Translations under genes and position numbers: made by a program
The notes under the pieces: model-generated
What the model was told of the DNA's origin: nothing
The model's input: only the letters and a program-made list of their open reading frames with translations
Database searches by the model: none
In this document: positions 30,301 through 39,736 of the stretch, one piece after another
How positions within the stretch are numbered: the first letter of the stretch is position 1
Layout: each line of letters opens with the position of its first letter
Source of the DNA: Kiritimatiellia bacterium
GTDB taxonomy: Bacteria; Verrucomicrobiota; Kiritimatiellia; CAIVKH01
Direction of reading: 5' to 3'
Assembly: GCA_027493775.1 (NCBI GenBank)
Contig: JAOSKE010000002.1
Span: forward strand, 595,435 to 659,434
Length of the DNA stretch: 64,000 bases

Positions 30301-30861
30301 AATTACGCATCGTGGGACGCGTGCGTGTCATCCCCTTAATCGCCATCCAAATTTGTTTGATCTCCTTCAGGTTGATCTTGGTTTGGTTCAGGAGAATGAA
30401 GTGCTTATCGAGGTCTTCTTCATTGAAGAGAACCCTGCATTCCGCAGAAATACGCTCATCGCGACCCGCCCGCCCGGCTTCCTGGACGTAGTTTTCGAGT
30501 GAGTCCGAAATATCAAAGTGGACAACCAGACCCACATCCTTCTTGTCCACCCCCATTCCAAACGCAGTCGTTGCGACCATTACGGAAACGGCACCCGACA
30601 TAAACGCATCCTGGTTCGCGGTCTTTTCCGCCGCCTCCATCCGTCCGTGATACGGTAAGGCGGGAATCCCATCCGCTCGCAGTTGCGCGGCGATCCGTAC
30701 CGTCCGCTTCACCCGCGATGTATAGACAATTGTGGGGCACTGCTTTTCGTGAAGCAGATCGCGCAACGCGATATATTTTTCGGCATCTGCCCTTTTTTCG
30801 ACGACGTTAAAGTAGAGATTCGGACGCACGGTGGATGTCGAAAACAGATGGAGATCAAGGC
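27377..30861 (-). CDS. C-terminal fragment of the helicase fusion (RecQ C-lobe plus UvrD)
   Basis: This is the part left of the IS element. From 30861 it reads directly as GLDLHLFSTSTVRPNLYF, continuing the RecQ sequence. The first good Met-type start is at 30829. It carries RecQ motifs IV-VI, winged-helix-like segments and the full SF1 helicase. It could still be expressed from a promoter in the IS, but would lack ATPase motifs I-III of RecQ. Confidence 0.85.
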
Positions 30862-30865
30862 CTAG
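30862..30865. repeat. Target-site duplication CTAG, left copy
   Basis: CTAG directly abuts the left end of the IS and matches the copy at 32546-32549. Keeping one copy restores the host reading frame. Confidence 0.75.
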
Positions 30866-30908
30866 CCCGGATTATTCACGAAAAAACATGAAATACCGTT
30901 AAAATAAT

Positions 30909-30976
30909 ATTGGAAAACCTTTGTAACGTGCTATTGTTTAGATTGTTACAAAAACCATAACACAAGGTTTTCCAAT
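30909..30976 (+). promoter_or_regulatory. Hairpin covering the transposase start codon
   Basis: Twelve-base arms at 30909-30920 and 30965-30976 are perfectly complementary, and TTGTAAC / GTTACAA lie inside. The right arm includes the first two bases of the transposase ATG. In read-through RNA the start would be sequestered, a known way in which insertion sequences limit expression from outside promoters. Confidence 0.5.
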
Positions 30977-32337
30977 GCCTGATACTTGCACAGACTGTTT
31001 TCTTTTTCCAGAACTTTTTCACAAGCCTCTTCACGTCAAATTCTCCGACCAGCGCCTCTCCAGTGATGGCGGCCTTTTTGCTCCTCAAGGCGCGTGACCG
31101 GAAGATGAATCTTTGTCCGCGTTTGGCCGATGCCATCCTGGATCGCCGAGACGCTGCAAAGGTCGAGCACTCGCTGCTCAGCCAACTCCAGCAACGCATC
31201 TTTGCTCTGGCCGCAGGCTATGCAGATACCAACCAAGCCGCCGCCCTGGCCAATGACCCGATGTTCAAGCTCGCCTGCGGACGCTCCCTTGACGATTCGG
31301 CTCTCGCCAGTCAACCCACGCTCTCGCGCTTTGAAAATACCGCCAGCGCCTCCGATTTATATCGGATGAGTTCTGCGTTCATTGATGCCTTGCTCGCGTT
31401 GCTGCAAAAGCGTCACCGCGCTCCGCGGCGAATATGGATGGATGTAGATCCCACCTGCACTCCCACCTACGGCGCACAGCAACTGACCCTCTTCAATGGA
31501 TACTATGATACGTGGTGCTATCTGCCCTTGGTCTTCACCATTTCATTCGACGCTGATCCTCGCAAATATCCGCTCGTACTGCTCTTGCGCCCAGGCAATG
31601 CGGACGCCATGCAGGGTGTTTTGCCCGTTCTTCGCCGCTTGATCCCTCGCCTGAAGACGCTCTGGCGCAAAAGCCATCTCTGGCTGCGCGCGGACAGCGC
31701 GTTTGCTCGATCCGACTTGCTCGACTGGCTTGACCAGCAGCGTATCGGCTACGATATAGGAGTCGCCTCCAATGGCGTGTTGGCGCGTGAAATGAAAGAA
31801 GCGCTGGAGGTGGTGCGCGAGCTGGCGACACGCGACCAGGAGACGGTCACCTTCTACCTCGACACTTTATATCGCGCGAAGAGGTGGAGCCGCCCACGGC
31901 GGGTACTCTGTAAAGTTGAGGTGGTTCATGCTCTTGAGAAGGCGCCACGGGACAATGTTCGCTATCTGGTCACGACGGGTACGAGCAGTCCGAAGCACGG
32001 TTTTGGACGGTACTACGGACATTCGGACATGGAGAATAGTATCAAGGAACTTAAGCACGATGCGGCCTTGGGTCGCTTTTCTTGCTCTCGGGCCAGCGCC
32101 AACCAGTTTCGAGCGATTCTTTCGTTGGTTGCGCTGACGCTTGTTCAGGGCTTGGCCTCCTCGTGGAAGGGCGGCGAGCTTCGTTCGCAAATGGATACGC
32201 TGCGCACTTGTTTGCTGAAGGTTGCGGTTCGGGTCAAGGAGACGGCCCGGCGAATCGTGATTGAGCTGGCCGAGGATTATCCTTGGAAACATCGCTTTCG
32301 GCGCTGCGCCCTGGGACTTGGTGCGGTTCCGATTTAG
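30975..32337 (+). CDS. IS1380-family DDE transposase, frameshifted
   Basis: From ATG 30975 the reading gives SDQRLSSDGGL, the conserved IS1380 N-terminal motif, then breaks at the T5 run 31071-31075. One fewer T leads straight into LLLKARDRKMNLCPRLADAI and the rest of the protein, for 453 codons. The body has the family segments HSLLSQLQQRIFALAAGYAD, ASQPTLSRFEN, a DVDPT Asp motif, LRADSAFA and MENSIKELK with the C-terminal Glu. Either it is a sequencing error or the element is inactivated. A start at 31063 would omit the N-terminus. Confidence 0.88.
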
Positions 32338-32545
32338 CCGCAACGACGCTCTGTAAATCCAGCCCTGCTCCCCGGCTCATCCCCGGATGGCCCCGCTATG
32401 CCAATGAGCGAAAAAAATCGCGAGAGAAGCCATCTCCGACAGCGCTCTGCAGAGCTTCAACACCGAGAACTCATCAAATCCACGAAATTCACCCTCGCGA
32501 TCTCGGAATTTATGCGTGTCCCACGGGGCTCATGAATAATCCGGG

Positions 32546-32549
32546 CTAG
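32546..32549. repeat. Target-site duplication CTAG, right copy
   Basis: CTAG abuts the right end of the IS and matches 30862-30865. Confidence 0.75.
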
Positions 32550-33421
32550 GTAGCGCTTGAAGTATTCACGGATATCTTCGACCACCTGGTACTTCGCGGT
32601 CGCGGTAAAGCAAGAGATGGGAATCGGCTCAGCTCTCAATTTTGAGCGGCTTAATTCACGTATGAATCGGCCGATGTAGAGATAATCCGGCCTAAAATCA
32701 TGCCCCCATGCAGAAAAGCAGTGGGCCTCATCAATCACAAAGCGCGAGATCATCCGGCCCTGCAAGAGCCGCTCTATGGTTCTCGAACGCAGAGATTCGG
32801 GCGAGATATAGAGGATGCTCGCGGATCCATTGGCAACCTGAGCGATTGCTTTTGCACGTTCAATCGGATCAAGGAGACCGTTAATGGTGACCGCTCGCGC
32901 GATTCCGGCAGCAAGGAGGTTATCCACCTGATCCTTCATCAGCGATTGCAATGGAGAAATCACAACGGTCAGGGCGCTCTGCAACTCCCCCGCGATTAGG
33001 GCGGGGAGCTGGAAGGTCAGCGACTTTCCGCCACCCGTGGGAAATACGACAAGCAGCGACCTCCCTCCAATCGCGGCACTACAGCATCCTCCTGCAACGA
33101 CTCCCCAGCAAACGTTCAGAAAGGAATCAAAACCGAACCAGCGCTTTAGGGCCTGCTTTGCGTCTAGGTGCGCGCGACAGAAGTCACAGCCCTCTGAACA
33201 AGCAACTCCTCTGAGCTGGCGCAGAACCTGTTCGACACCAGGGAAAGCGTAGTTGACCCACCTGGGAAAAACCGAGAGTGAGTCATCTGTAGAAATCAGT
33301 GCTAACGCATACGCCAACTCAATCGGCTGACCGGTCATTAGTGCGCCGATGGGTGCGTGCAAACATATCTTTTTCTCAAACACCCGAACAATCTGCTGCG
33401 CCTGCACGGGAGCAAAACCGG
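32550..33421 (-). CDS. Middle fragment of the helicase fusion (RecQ N-lobe)
   Basis: This carries a cysteine cluster (CSEGCDFC) and RecQ motifs I, II and III, and reads up to YFKRYL where the IS interrupts. Between about 33074 and 33118 the local reading (LNVCWGVVAGGCC) is not RecQ-like. The neighbouring frame reads TFAGESLQEDAVV, so a compensating pair of one-base errors is likely here. The net frame is preserved. Confidence 0.8.
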
Positions 33422-33903
33422 ACCCCCTCGCCACTCGCCTTTAGCCAGCGAAAGAAAGCGCCGAACTCACGAGTTGCGGACAGGAGACCATGATAAATGT
33501 GGGCAATTTCGGACGGTAATTTTCGCCACGCAGCAACTTCGTCGTAAAACAGGTCTCGCGCCTTGATGGCATCGTTGCGCGGATTGTTTAGCTCGTCAGA
33601 AAGCAATTTTTCATCTTTTACGAGGCGATGATAGGGCTTTTTTGGAAAGAGGAGCGCGGATAAGTGGAGCGTGTCTATACAGCTCGCAGGGTCCACACCA
33701 ACCGCGCGGAGGTTAGAGCTGACATATTTCAAATCATGGTCCAGCGCGTTGTGTCCACAAATGAAATCACAACCCTTCGCAAACTCGCTAAACTTCGAGA
33801 GGGAGGGAGAGTGAAACTCGGCAGCGTCAGAGCGCACGGCACCGAGATCACAAATTCGGCCTGTTTCCGGTTCGACTTCCGTATCAAAGAAAAGCGTCTT
33901 CAC
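33422..33903 (-). CDS. N-terminal fragment of the helicase fusion (DEDD exonuclease)
   Basis: This starts at ATG 33903 with MKTLFFDTEVEPETG. It has the DxE motif I, GHNALDHD motif II and a C-terminal NxxxD-type motif III, so it resembles the proofreading exonuclease fold. The frame is lost at the C5 run 33422-33426. In the uncorrected sequence it ends soon after, at 33376. Confidence 0.8.
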
Positions 33904-33983
33904 CTTTGTGCCCTGTGCGCGTACCCGCTCGGGGTAACCCTATCTCTTTGCCGACGACTGTGACACACCGCCCTCTATGAAGG

Positions 33984-34022
33984 CACAAAAAAGGGCGTCC
34001 GATTAGGGACGCCCTTTTTGTG
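33984..34022. terminator. Strong bidirectional terminator downstream of the pyrimidine operon
   Basis: Arms of 17 bases (33984-34000 and 34006-34022) pair almost perfectly around a 5-base loop, GC-rich at the top and A/T-rich at both outer ends. It lies 30 bases past the semialdehyde dehydrogenase stop and before the helicase fusion start. Confidence 0.85.
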
Positions 34023-34051
34023 TCTCGCGAACTATTCGTCCGCCCAACAGG

Positions 34052-35557
34052 TCACTCCTTTTCCTTATGCCAAATGTCTCCTTCGCCGTAGCGGAACCAG
34101 CGGGTGGTGGTTACTTTCTGGCGCGTGTAAAACATGACCCCTTCGCGCCCCTGCAAGTGTAGGTCGCCAAAAAAGGAGTAGTTCCATCCGCTAAACGGGA
34201 AATAGGCCAACGGCGCGGGAACGCCGATGTTAATTCCAACCATGCCACATTGAATGCGGTGGCGAAATTCACGGGCGGCCTTACCGGACTGCGTGTAAAT
34301 ACACGCGCCGTTTCCAAAGATGGTTTTGTTCGCGGTCTCAATTGCGGATTCAAAGTCTTCAAACCGCATGACGTTCAGCACTGGGCCGAAGACTTCCTGG
34401 GTGGCAATCTCCATCCCTGTGCGGACATGGTCCACAACGGTCGGGCCGAGGTAGAATCCCTTCGGGTGCTCCGGCACCTTCACCGAACGTCCATCCACGA
34501 CAACCTTCGCGCCTTCTTTCTCGCTCCCATCCACGAGACCAGCGACGCGGTCGCGATGCTGTGCGCTAATGACTGCACCCATTTTTGCTGTTGGGTCACG
34601 ATCGGTCGCACCGACCTTGATGGTCTTGACCGCAGAGGCGAGCGGCGTGATGAGACGATCAGCAGCTTCGCCAATCGCAATCGCGGTGGAGCCCGCCATA
34701 CAACGCTGACCGCCGCAGCCAAAGGCGGCATCCACGAGACCTTTGACAGAGTTGTCGAAGTCCGCATCGGGCATAACGAACACGTAATTTTTCGCGCCGC
34801 CCGCTGCCTGCACTCGCTTGCCGTGCTGGGTGCCAGTTTCGAAAATGTACTTCGCAATCGGTGAGGAGCCGACGAACGAAATCGCATTGATCTTTGGATG
34901 CTTCAACAACGCGTCCACGCAGGGCTTACCGCCATGAACAACGTTCAACACGCCTTTCGGCAGTCCGGCCTCGTACAACAACTCAATCAAGCGAACGCCG
35001 GTGAGCGGTACTTTTTCGCTTGGCTTGAGGATGAAGGTGTTTCCGCACGCGAGGGCGAGCGGATACATCCACATTGGAACCAACGCGGGAAAGTTGTATG
35101 GACAAATTCCGGCGCAAATACCGACCGGCTGTTTGATGACATCGCAATCAATCCCGCGCGCGACGTTCTCAAGGATTTCTCCCTTGAGCAGCTCCGGTGC
35201 GCCACAGGCATATTCTACGACTTCCATTCCGCGTAAGATATCGCCACGCGATTCGGTGATCGTCTTGCCGTGTTCACGCGTGATAAGCTGCGCGATCTCT
35301 TCAAAGTGCTGATCAATAAGCGCTTTGTAGCGGAACAGCACGCGGGCACGCTCAATCGGTGGAGCGTCGGCCCAGTCTTGTGCCGCTGCTTCACAGGCCT
35401 GTACGGCCTGGTCCACGATATCTGCGCCACACATCGGCGTCTGTGCAATCATTTCTCCGGTGGATGGATTGTACACCGGGGTGAAGGAGTCCACTTTGGG
35501 ATCAAACCACTCCCCGTTAATGCCGACGGGGACGACCTGAGGAACTGATGTACTCAT
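34052..35557 (-). CDS. CoA-acylating methylmalonate/malonate-semialdehyde dehydrogenase
   Basis: This is a 501-residue aldehyde dehydrogenase of the MmsA type. It oxidises malonate semialdehyde (from beta-alanine) or methylmalonate semialdehyde to acetyl- or propionyl-CoA. Signatures are NAGICPYNFPALVPMW-like cofactor sequence, FVGSSPIAKYIFE, the catalytic Cys in GGQRCMAGS and the FPFSGWNYSFFGD ending of CoA-acylating enzymes. Its position as last gene of the pyrimidine operon points to malonate semialdehyde as the physiological substrate. The family is usually named mmsA or iolA. Confidence 0.9.
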   Translation of the reverse strand: MSTSVPQVVPVGINGEWFDPKVDSFTPVYNPSTGEMIAQTPMCGADIVDQAVQACEAAAQDWADAPPIERARVLFRYKALIDQHFEEIAQLITREHGKTITESRGDILRGMEVVEYACGAPELLKGEILENVARGIDCDVIKQPVGICAGICPYNFPALVPMWMYPLALACGNTFILKPSEKVPLTGVRLIELLYEAGLPKGVLNVVHGGKPCVDALLKHPKINAISFVGSSPIAKYIFETGTQHGKRVQAAGGAKNYVFVMPDADFDNSVKGLVDAAFGCGGQRCMAGSTAIAIGEAADRLITPLASAVKTIKVGATDRDPTAKMGAVISAQHRDRVAGLVDGSEKEGAKVVVDGRSVKVPEHPKGFYLGPTVVDHVRTGMEIATQEVFGPVLNVMRFEDFESAIETANKTIFGNGACIYTQSGKAAREFRHRIQCGMVGINIGVPAPLAYFPFSGWNYSFFGDLHLQGREGVMFYTRQKVTTTRWFRYGEGDIWHKEKE

Positions 35558-35575
35558 TGCTCTATTTCTTTCTTT

Positions 35576-36891
35576 TTACGGGTGCGCAGGGATCGGCTCA
35601 ACTTCACCGCGTGCCAGGCGCTCCTGATATTGTTTCCATGTGATCGGGTCTTTGCCCGTCTCGACATCCAACATTGTAATACAACCCTCTACCGGACACA
35701 CAAGTGAGCACAAGTTGCAGCCGACGCAGCGATCCTCGTTAATGCGAGGAATCCGCACGCCGGGCAATCGGCCGGGTCCGAGGTCGAGGCCATTCGCCTC
35801 CGGATCAATCAGGTCAATCGCCTGATGCGCTCCATCCTCGCAGGCAACCCAGCAGAGGTTGCAACCGATGCACGTCTCATGGTTGATAAACGCTACACGC
35901 TTGTAGCTCAGATTCAAGTTTTCGAACTTGGTCACACTCTTGACCGCCGCGCCACGGAAGTCCTCGATGGTCTTGTAGCCCTTGGAATCCATCCACTGGC
36001 TCAGGCCTTCGCACATATCCTCCACGATGCGGAAGCCGTAGTGCATGATGGCCGTACAGACCTGGACGCTCGTCGCGCCGAGCGCGATAAATTCCGCCGC
36101 GTCCTTCCAATTGCTGCAGCCACCGATGCCGGAGATCGGGAGGTTGACTTCTGGATCTGCTGCGCAGGATTGCACCATATTCAGGGCAATCGGCTTTGCT
36201 GCCGGTCCGCAGTAACCACCGTGCGTACTCTGGCCGCCGACGTACGGTTCAGGACACATCTTGTCCAAGTTGACCTGCGTAATACTGTTGATCGTATTGA
36301 TCATCGAAATCGCATCTGCACCCGCCTTCTTTGCGGCGCGTGCTGGCACCGTGATGTCGGTGATGTTCGGCGTCAGTTTCACGATGACCGGAATCTCCGC
36401 CGCCTCCATAACCCAGCCGACAATGGTCTCAATCACCTTCGGATTTTGGCCGACGGCTGATCCCATTCCGCGCTCACACATTCCGTGTGGACAGCCGAAG
36501 TTCAGTTCGATGCCGTCCGCACCAGAATCCGCAGCGCGTTTCACAAACTCGTGCCAACGCTCACGCGTGTCCACCATTAACGACGCGATAATTGCATGGT
36601 CGGGCCAGAGTTTTTTGCACTCCGCAATTTCACGGAAGTTTGTCTCCGGCGCACGGTCGCTGATCAGCTCGATGTTGTTGAAGCCCACCATCAGCTTGCT
36701 ATCAATATTCAACGCTGAATACCGTGAGCTGACGTTGACAATGGGATCCCCAATTGTTTTCCACACGACGCCCCCCACCCCGCTTCAAATGCGCGATGGC
36801 ACTGATACGCGGTGTTCGACGGCGGCGCAGAGGCCACCCAAAATGGATTGGGGGATTTGATTCCTGCGAGATTGATGGATAGGTCTGCCAT
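35576..36891 (-). CDS. preA: NAD-dependent dihydropyrimidine dehydrogenase subunit PreA, frameshifted near the N-terminus
   Basis: This is the FMN-containing catalytic subunit that reduces uracil or thymine to the dihydro form. The 438-codon gene has a dihydroorotate-dehydrogenase-like barrel with NIDSKLMVGFNN, ELNFGCPHGM, CSNWKDAAEFIALGA and two C-terminal 4Fe-4S motifs (CIGCNLCWVAC, CVGCNLCSLVC). The frame breaks at a C6 run on the plus strand (36771-36776). One more base joins MADLSINLAG to VVWKTIGDP in frame. A strong AGGAG ribosome-binding site precedes ATG 36891. It pairs with preT just upstream. Confidence 0.92.
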
Positions 36892-36919
36892 GATCGTATC
36901 TCCTCTATTCAGTACCTAC

Positions 36920-38425
36920 TTAGTTAATTGGAACGCGGCGCGTACTGCGTTCCTTCCTCGGGTGAGTCTTGTAGTATTCTTTTTCCAACTCAGGCGCGCG
37001 CACGGGCCAATCGAATCCCGAACCCACCGGCGAGGGCGGACTCCCCTCCATTCCATAACGCGTGGCCTGCACCGGGCCGACCACCTTCTCGCCAAAGAAG
37101 TCATCGTGCATTCCACGTGCGGCACGCTTGCCTTCGGCCACCGCATTGACGACCTCGCGTCCGCCATTGGCGCCATCGCCACCTGCGTACACGCGCGGAA
37201 GGTTCGTGCGACCCGTTGCGAAGTCGCGGACAATGTTTCCATCCTTATCCATCTCCAACCCAGGGAAGAAGGACTTCAATTCCTTTACGTAGGGCTCTTG
37301 GCCGAGCGCCAACAGCACCATGTCGAACTCTTCGACACGTTCGCTACCCGGAATAAGTTCAACGCGACCCTTGTCGTTAATCTTGGTCTTCGCAATTTTC
37401 ACCGCTTTCACACGACCATTTTCACCAATAATTTCAGTGGCCGCCGTATAGAACTGGAACTCGCAGCCGTCAGCTTTCGCGAGACCATATTCATACGGGA
37501 TGGCAGGCATGTGTTCCTCGCCACGACGATAGAGAATCACAGCATTGGTCGCACCAAGTCGCTTCGCCTCGGTCACTGCGTCAATCGCAGTGTTGCCGCA
37601 ACCGATAACAGCCACGCGGCGACCAACTGGAACAGTGTGCAACGGCTGGGTATGAATTTCTTCAATGAAATCCAGCGCGTCATACACGCCCTTGAGGTCT
37701 TCGCCCGGAACATTGAGCTTCGCCATTCGTCCCAAACCGCACCCAATGAAAATTGCGTCGAAGTTTTTATCGAGGTCCGCAATGGATACGTCCTTGCCCA
37801 CCTCAACGCCCGTCTGAATTTTCACACCCAGCCGACGAATCTGATCCACCTCCTTGATGGAGGTTTCCGGCGTCATCTTATAGTACGCGATGCCGTAGGT
37901 GTTGAGTCCGCCCGCTTCTTTGCTTTTTTCATAGACAGTCACTTCATAACCCAGTTGCGCCAGCTCTGCCGCACAACCAAGGCTCGCAGGGCCGCCGCCG
38001 ATGGTTGCAACTTTCTTGCCGTTCTTCTTCTCAGGCGCGAATAGCACCGGAATGTCATTATCAATCAATGTGTGGTCGGTTGCATAGCGTTGAAGTCGCC
38101 CGATCTTAATCGGTTTTTGATCGCGATCCAACATCACGCACGCGCCTTCGCACAGCACGGATACAGGGCAGACGCGCGCACAACTCGCGCCCAACGGATT
38201 CGCTTCAAAAATTACGCGTGAGGAGCCGATCAGGTTGTCCGTCGCAATTTTTTTGATGAAGGCGGGGATATCAATCCCCGTCGGACACGCTTTTATGCAG
38301 GGCGCATCGAAGCAATACAGGCAGCGCTGGGCTTCGATATGCGCTTCCTGTTGGGTATATTTCGGCTCGATTTCAGCCATATTGGCTGCGGCCTGTTTTT
38401 CATCGAGGATGGGAGCCAGGTTCAT
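36920..38425 (-). CDS. preT: NAD-dependent dihydropyrimidine dehydrogenase subunit PreT
   Basis: This is a 501-residue flavoprotein that passes electrons from NAD(P)H to PreA. The N-terminus has Cys clusters for iron-sulfur binding (CLYCFDAPCIKACP, GASCARVCPVSVLCEGAC). The FAD-binding GGGPASLGCA and NAD-binding VIGCGNTAIDAV follow, and a second FAD motif AGGDGANG is near the end. This arrangement is shared with the glutamate synthase small subunit, but the PreA neighbour decides for PreT. The ribosome-binding site is GGAG seven bases from ATG. Confidence 0.93.
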   Translation of the reverse strand: MNLAPILDEKQAAANMAEIEPKYTQQEAHIEAQRCLYCFDAPCIKACPTGIDIPAFIKKIATDNLIGSSRVIFEANPLGASCARVCPVSVLCEGACVMLDRDQKPIKIGRLQRYATDHTLIDNDIPVLFAPEKKNGKKVATIGGGPASLGCAAELAQLGYEVTVYEKSKEAGGLNTYGIAYYKMTPETSIKEVDQIRRLGVKIQTGVEVGKDVSIADLDKNFDAIFIGCGLGRMAKLNVPGEDLKGVYDALDFIEEIHTQPLHTVPVGRRVAVIGCGNTAIDAVTEAKRLGATNAVILYRRGEEHMPAIPYEYGLAKADGCEFQFYTAATEIIGENGRVKAVKIAKTKINDKGRVELIPGSERVEEFDMVLLALGQEPYVKELKSFFPGLEMDKDGNIVRDFATGRTNLPRVYAGGDGANGGREVVNAVAEGKRAARGMHDDFFGEKVVGPVQATRYGMEGSPPSPVGSGFDWPVRAPELEKEYYKTHPRKERSTRRVPIN

Positions 38426-38583
38426 AACGTTCTCCGTGAGTTTTCGAGGCCTCTTTCAGTACACCACGGACGGATAACTCTCGACCGTGCCCGCTTTGAA
38501 CCGGCGCGATGTATGAATAAAATCGCGTCAGCACAAAATCTACAATCTGCAAACATTCTTTTCCGCACGCATTCCCCCATCGC

Positions 38584-39684
38584 TTATGGCTGATACTCCT
38601 GGAACGCCATGCCATGCGCATCCGCAACCGCTTTATAGGTAATGTGTCCCGCATGTGTGTTCAGACCCGGTACCAATTCCGGCGTCTTTCGCAACGCATC
38701 TTCAAAGCCCAAATTGGCAAGGCGCGCGGCGTATGTGCTCGTCGCATTCGTGAGCGCCAACGTTGAGGTGCGGCAATACGCGCCGGGCATATTTGCAACG
38801 CAATAGTGAAGCACATCGCCTTCAAAGAAAATCGGGTCTTCATGCGTTGTGGCGTGTGAGGTTTCGGCGCAACCGCCCTGATCAATCGCAATGTCCACAA
38901 ATACCGAGTGCTTCTTCATAAGTGGAAGCATCTCGCGACGCAACAGTTTCGGCGCTTTCGCGCCGGGGATAAGCACTGCTCCGATCAGCAAATCAACATG
39001 CGGCAACAAGTCGCGCAGGTTCTGCTCATTGGAGTACACAGTCTTAATCGAGTCCCCAAAATTCGCGTCGAGATCGCGCATCCGCTGAAGATTTACTTCA
39101 AGAACGGTGACATTTGCACCCAATCCTGCCGCCATGCGCGCGGCGTTGATTCCGGAAGTTCCGCCACCAATCACTACGACGTTGGCGGGTAACACACCGG
39201 GCACACCGCCAAGCAACACGCCCGACCCGCCCTGTGCGCGGCTCAGATAAAACGCGCCGACGATTGCGCTCATCCGCCCGGCAATTTCACTCATCGGCTC
39301 CAGCAACGGGAGGTGCCGGCCAACCTGTACCGTTTCGTACGCAATAGACGTCGTTTTCGCCTTAACCAACGCTTCGCTCAGCGCCCGATCCGCAGCAAGA
39401 TGGAGGTAGGTGAAAAGCAAAAGATCAGAGCGCAAAAACTTGTACTCCGACTCAATCGGCTCTTTGACCTTAAGCACCATCTCCGCGCCCCACGCATCTG
39501 CGGCCGTTGGAACAATTTGCGCACCCGCCTCTTTGTACTGCTCGTCCGTAAATCCGCTGCCGAGCCCGGCGTCCTTCTGTACGAGAACGGAGTGCCCGCC
39601 CGCAATCAACATGCGCACACTGGCCGGCGTGCCAGCAACGCGGTTTTCTTTGACCTTAATTTCTTTCGGAATACCGATTTTCAT
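38584..39684 (-). CDS. ald: Alanine dehydrogenase
   Basis: This is a 366-residue NAD-dependent enzyme that oxidatively deaminates L-alanine to pyruvate and ammonia. Typical motifs are [28 protein letters not shown] with the catalytic His, the NAD-binding [17 protein letters not shown] and [11 protein letters not shown]. In this operon it fits regeneration of pyruvate after transamination with alanine as product, so the pair would release the beta-alanine nitrogen as ammonia. That coupling is inference. Confidence 0.94.
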   Translation of the reverse strand: MKIGIPKEIKVKENRVAGTPASVRMLIAGGHSVLVQKDAGLGSGFTDEQYKEAGAQIVPTAADAWGAEMVLKVKEPIESEYKFLRSDLLLFTYLHLAADRALSEALVKAKTTSIAYETVQVGRHLPLLEPMSEIAGRMSAIVGAFYLSRAQGGSGVLLGGVPGVLPANVVVIGGGTSGINAARMAAGLGANVTVLEVNLQRMRDLDANFGDSIKTVYSNEQNLRDLLPHVDLLIGAVLIPGAKAPKLLRREMLPLMKKHSVFVDIAIDQGGCAETSHATTHEDPIFFEGDVLHYCVANMPGAYCRTSTLALTNATSTYAARLANLGFEDALRKTPELVPGLNTHAGHITYKAVADAHGMAFQEYQP

Positions 39685-39736
39685 TTCGCTCTCAAGGCGA
39701 GAAAGCGCATTCGCTCCGCGCCTATTCCTTTCCGTA

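Larger units (their letters stand above)
30866..32545. mobile_element. IS1380-family insertion sequence (1680 bp)
   Basis: The ends are inverted repeats, CCCGGATTATTCACGA at 30866-30881 and its complement with one mismatch at 32530-32545. The length, the single long transposase gene and the CTAG 4-bp target duplication fit IS1380. The element lies in the helicase fusion gene with its transposase in the opposite direction. A left subterminal inverted repeat covers the transposase start. Confidence 0.9.
27377..33903 (-). pseudogene. DEDD exonuclease-RecQ-UvrD fusion helicase, split by an IS1380-family element
   Basis: With the insertion (30866-32545 plus one CTAG copy) removed and one extra base in the C5 run 33422-33426 deleted, the gene is 1614 codons, a 1613-residue protein. 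It has three parts. The first is an N-terminal DnaQ-like exonuclease (about 1-165, FFDTEVE, GHNALDHD, NNPRNDA). The second is a RecQ-type SF2 helicase (about 280-600) with TGGGKSLTFQLPAL, IDEAH, TATAK, FGMGVDKKDV and QEAGRAGRDE. The third is a UvrD-type SF1 helicase (about 1060-1600) with AAGPGSGKTKLL, VIDEAQDMDEND, GDDDQNIFEFRG and YVALTRAKNKL. All three appear catalytically intact. It probably acts in DNA repair or defence. The gene is broken in this sequence and ends 13 bases before mlaE. Confidence 0.9.

Noticed and set aside
27377-33903. A true programmed frameshift in the helicase fusion
   Set aside because: The shift is at a plain C5 run without slippery heptamer or stimulatory hairpin, and many similar one-base breaks occur in unrelated genes.
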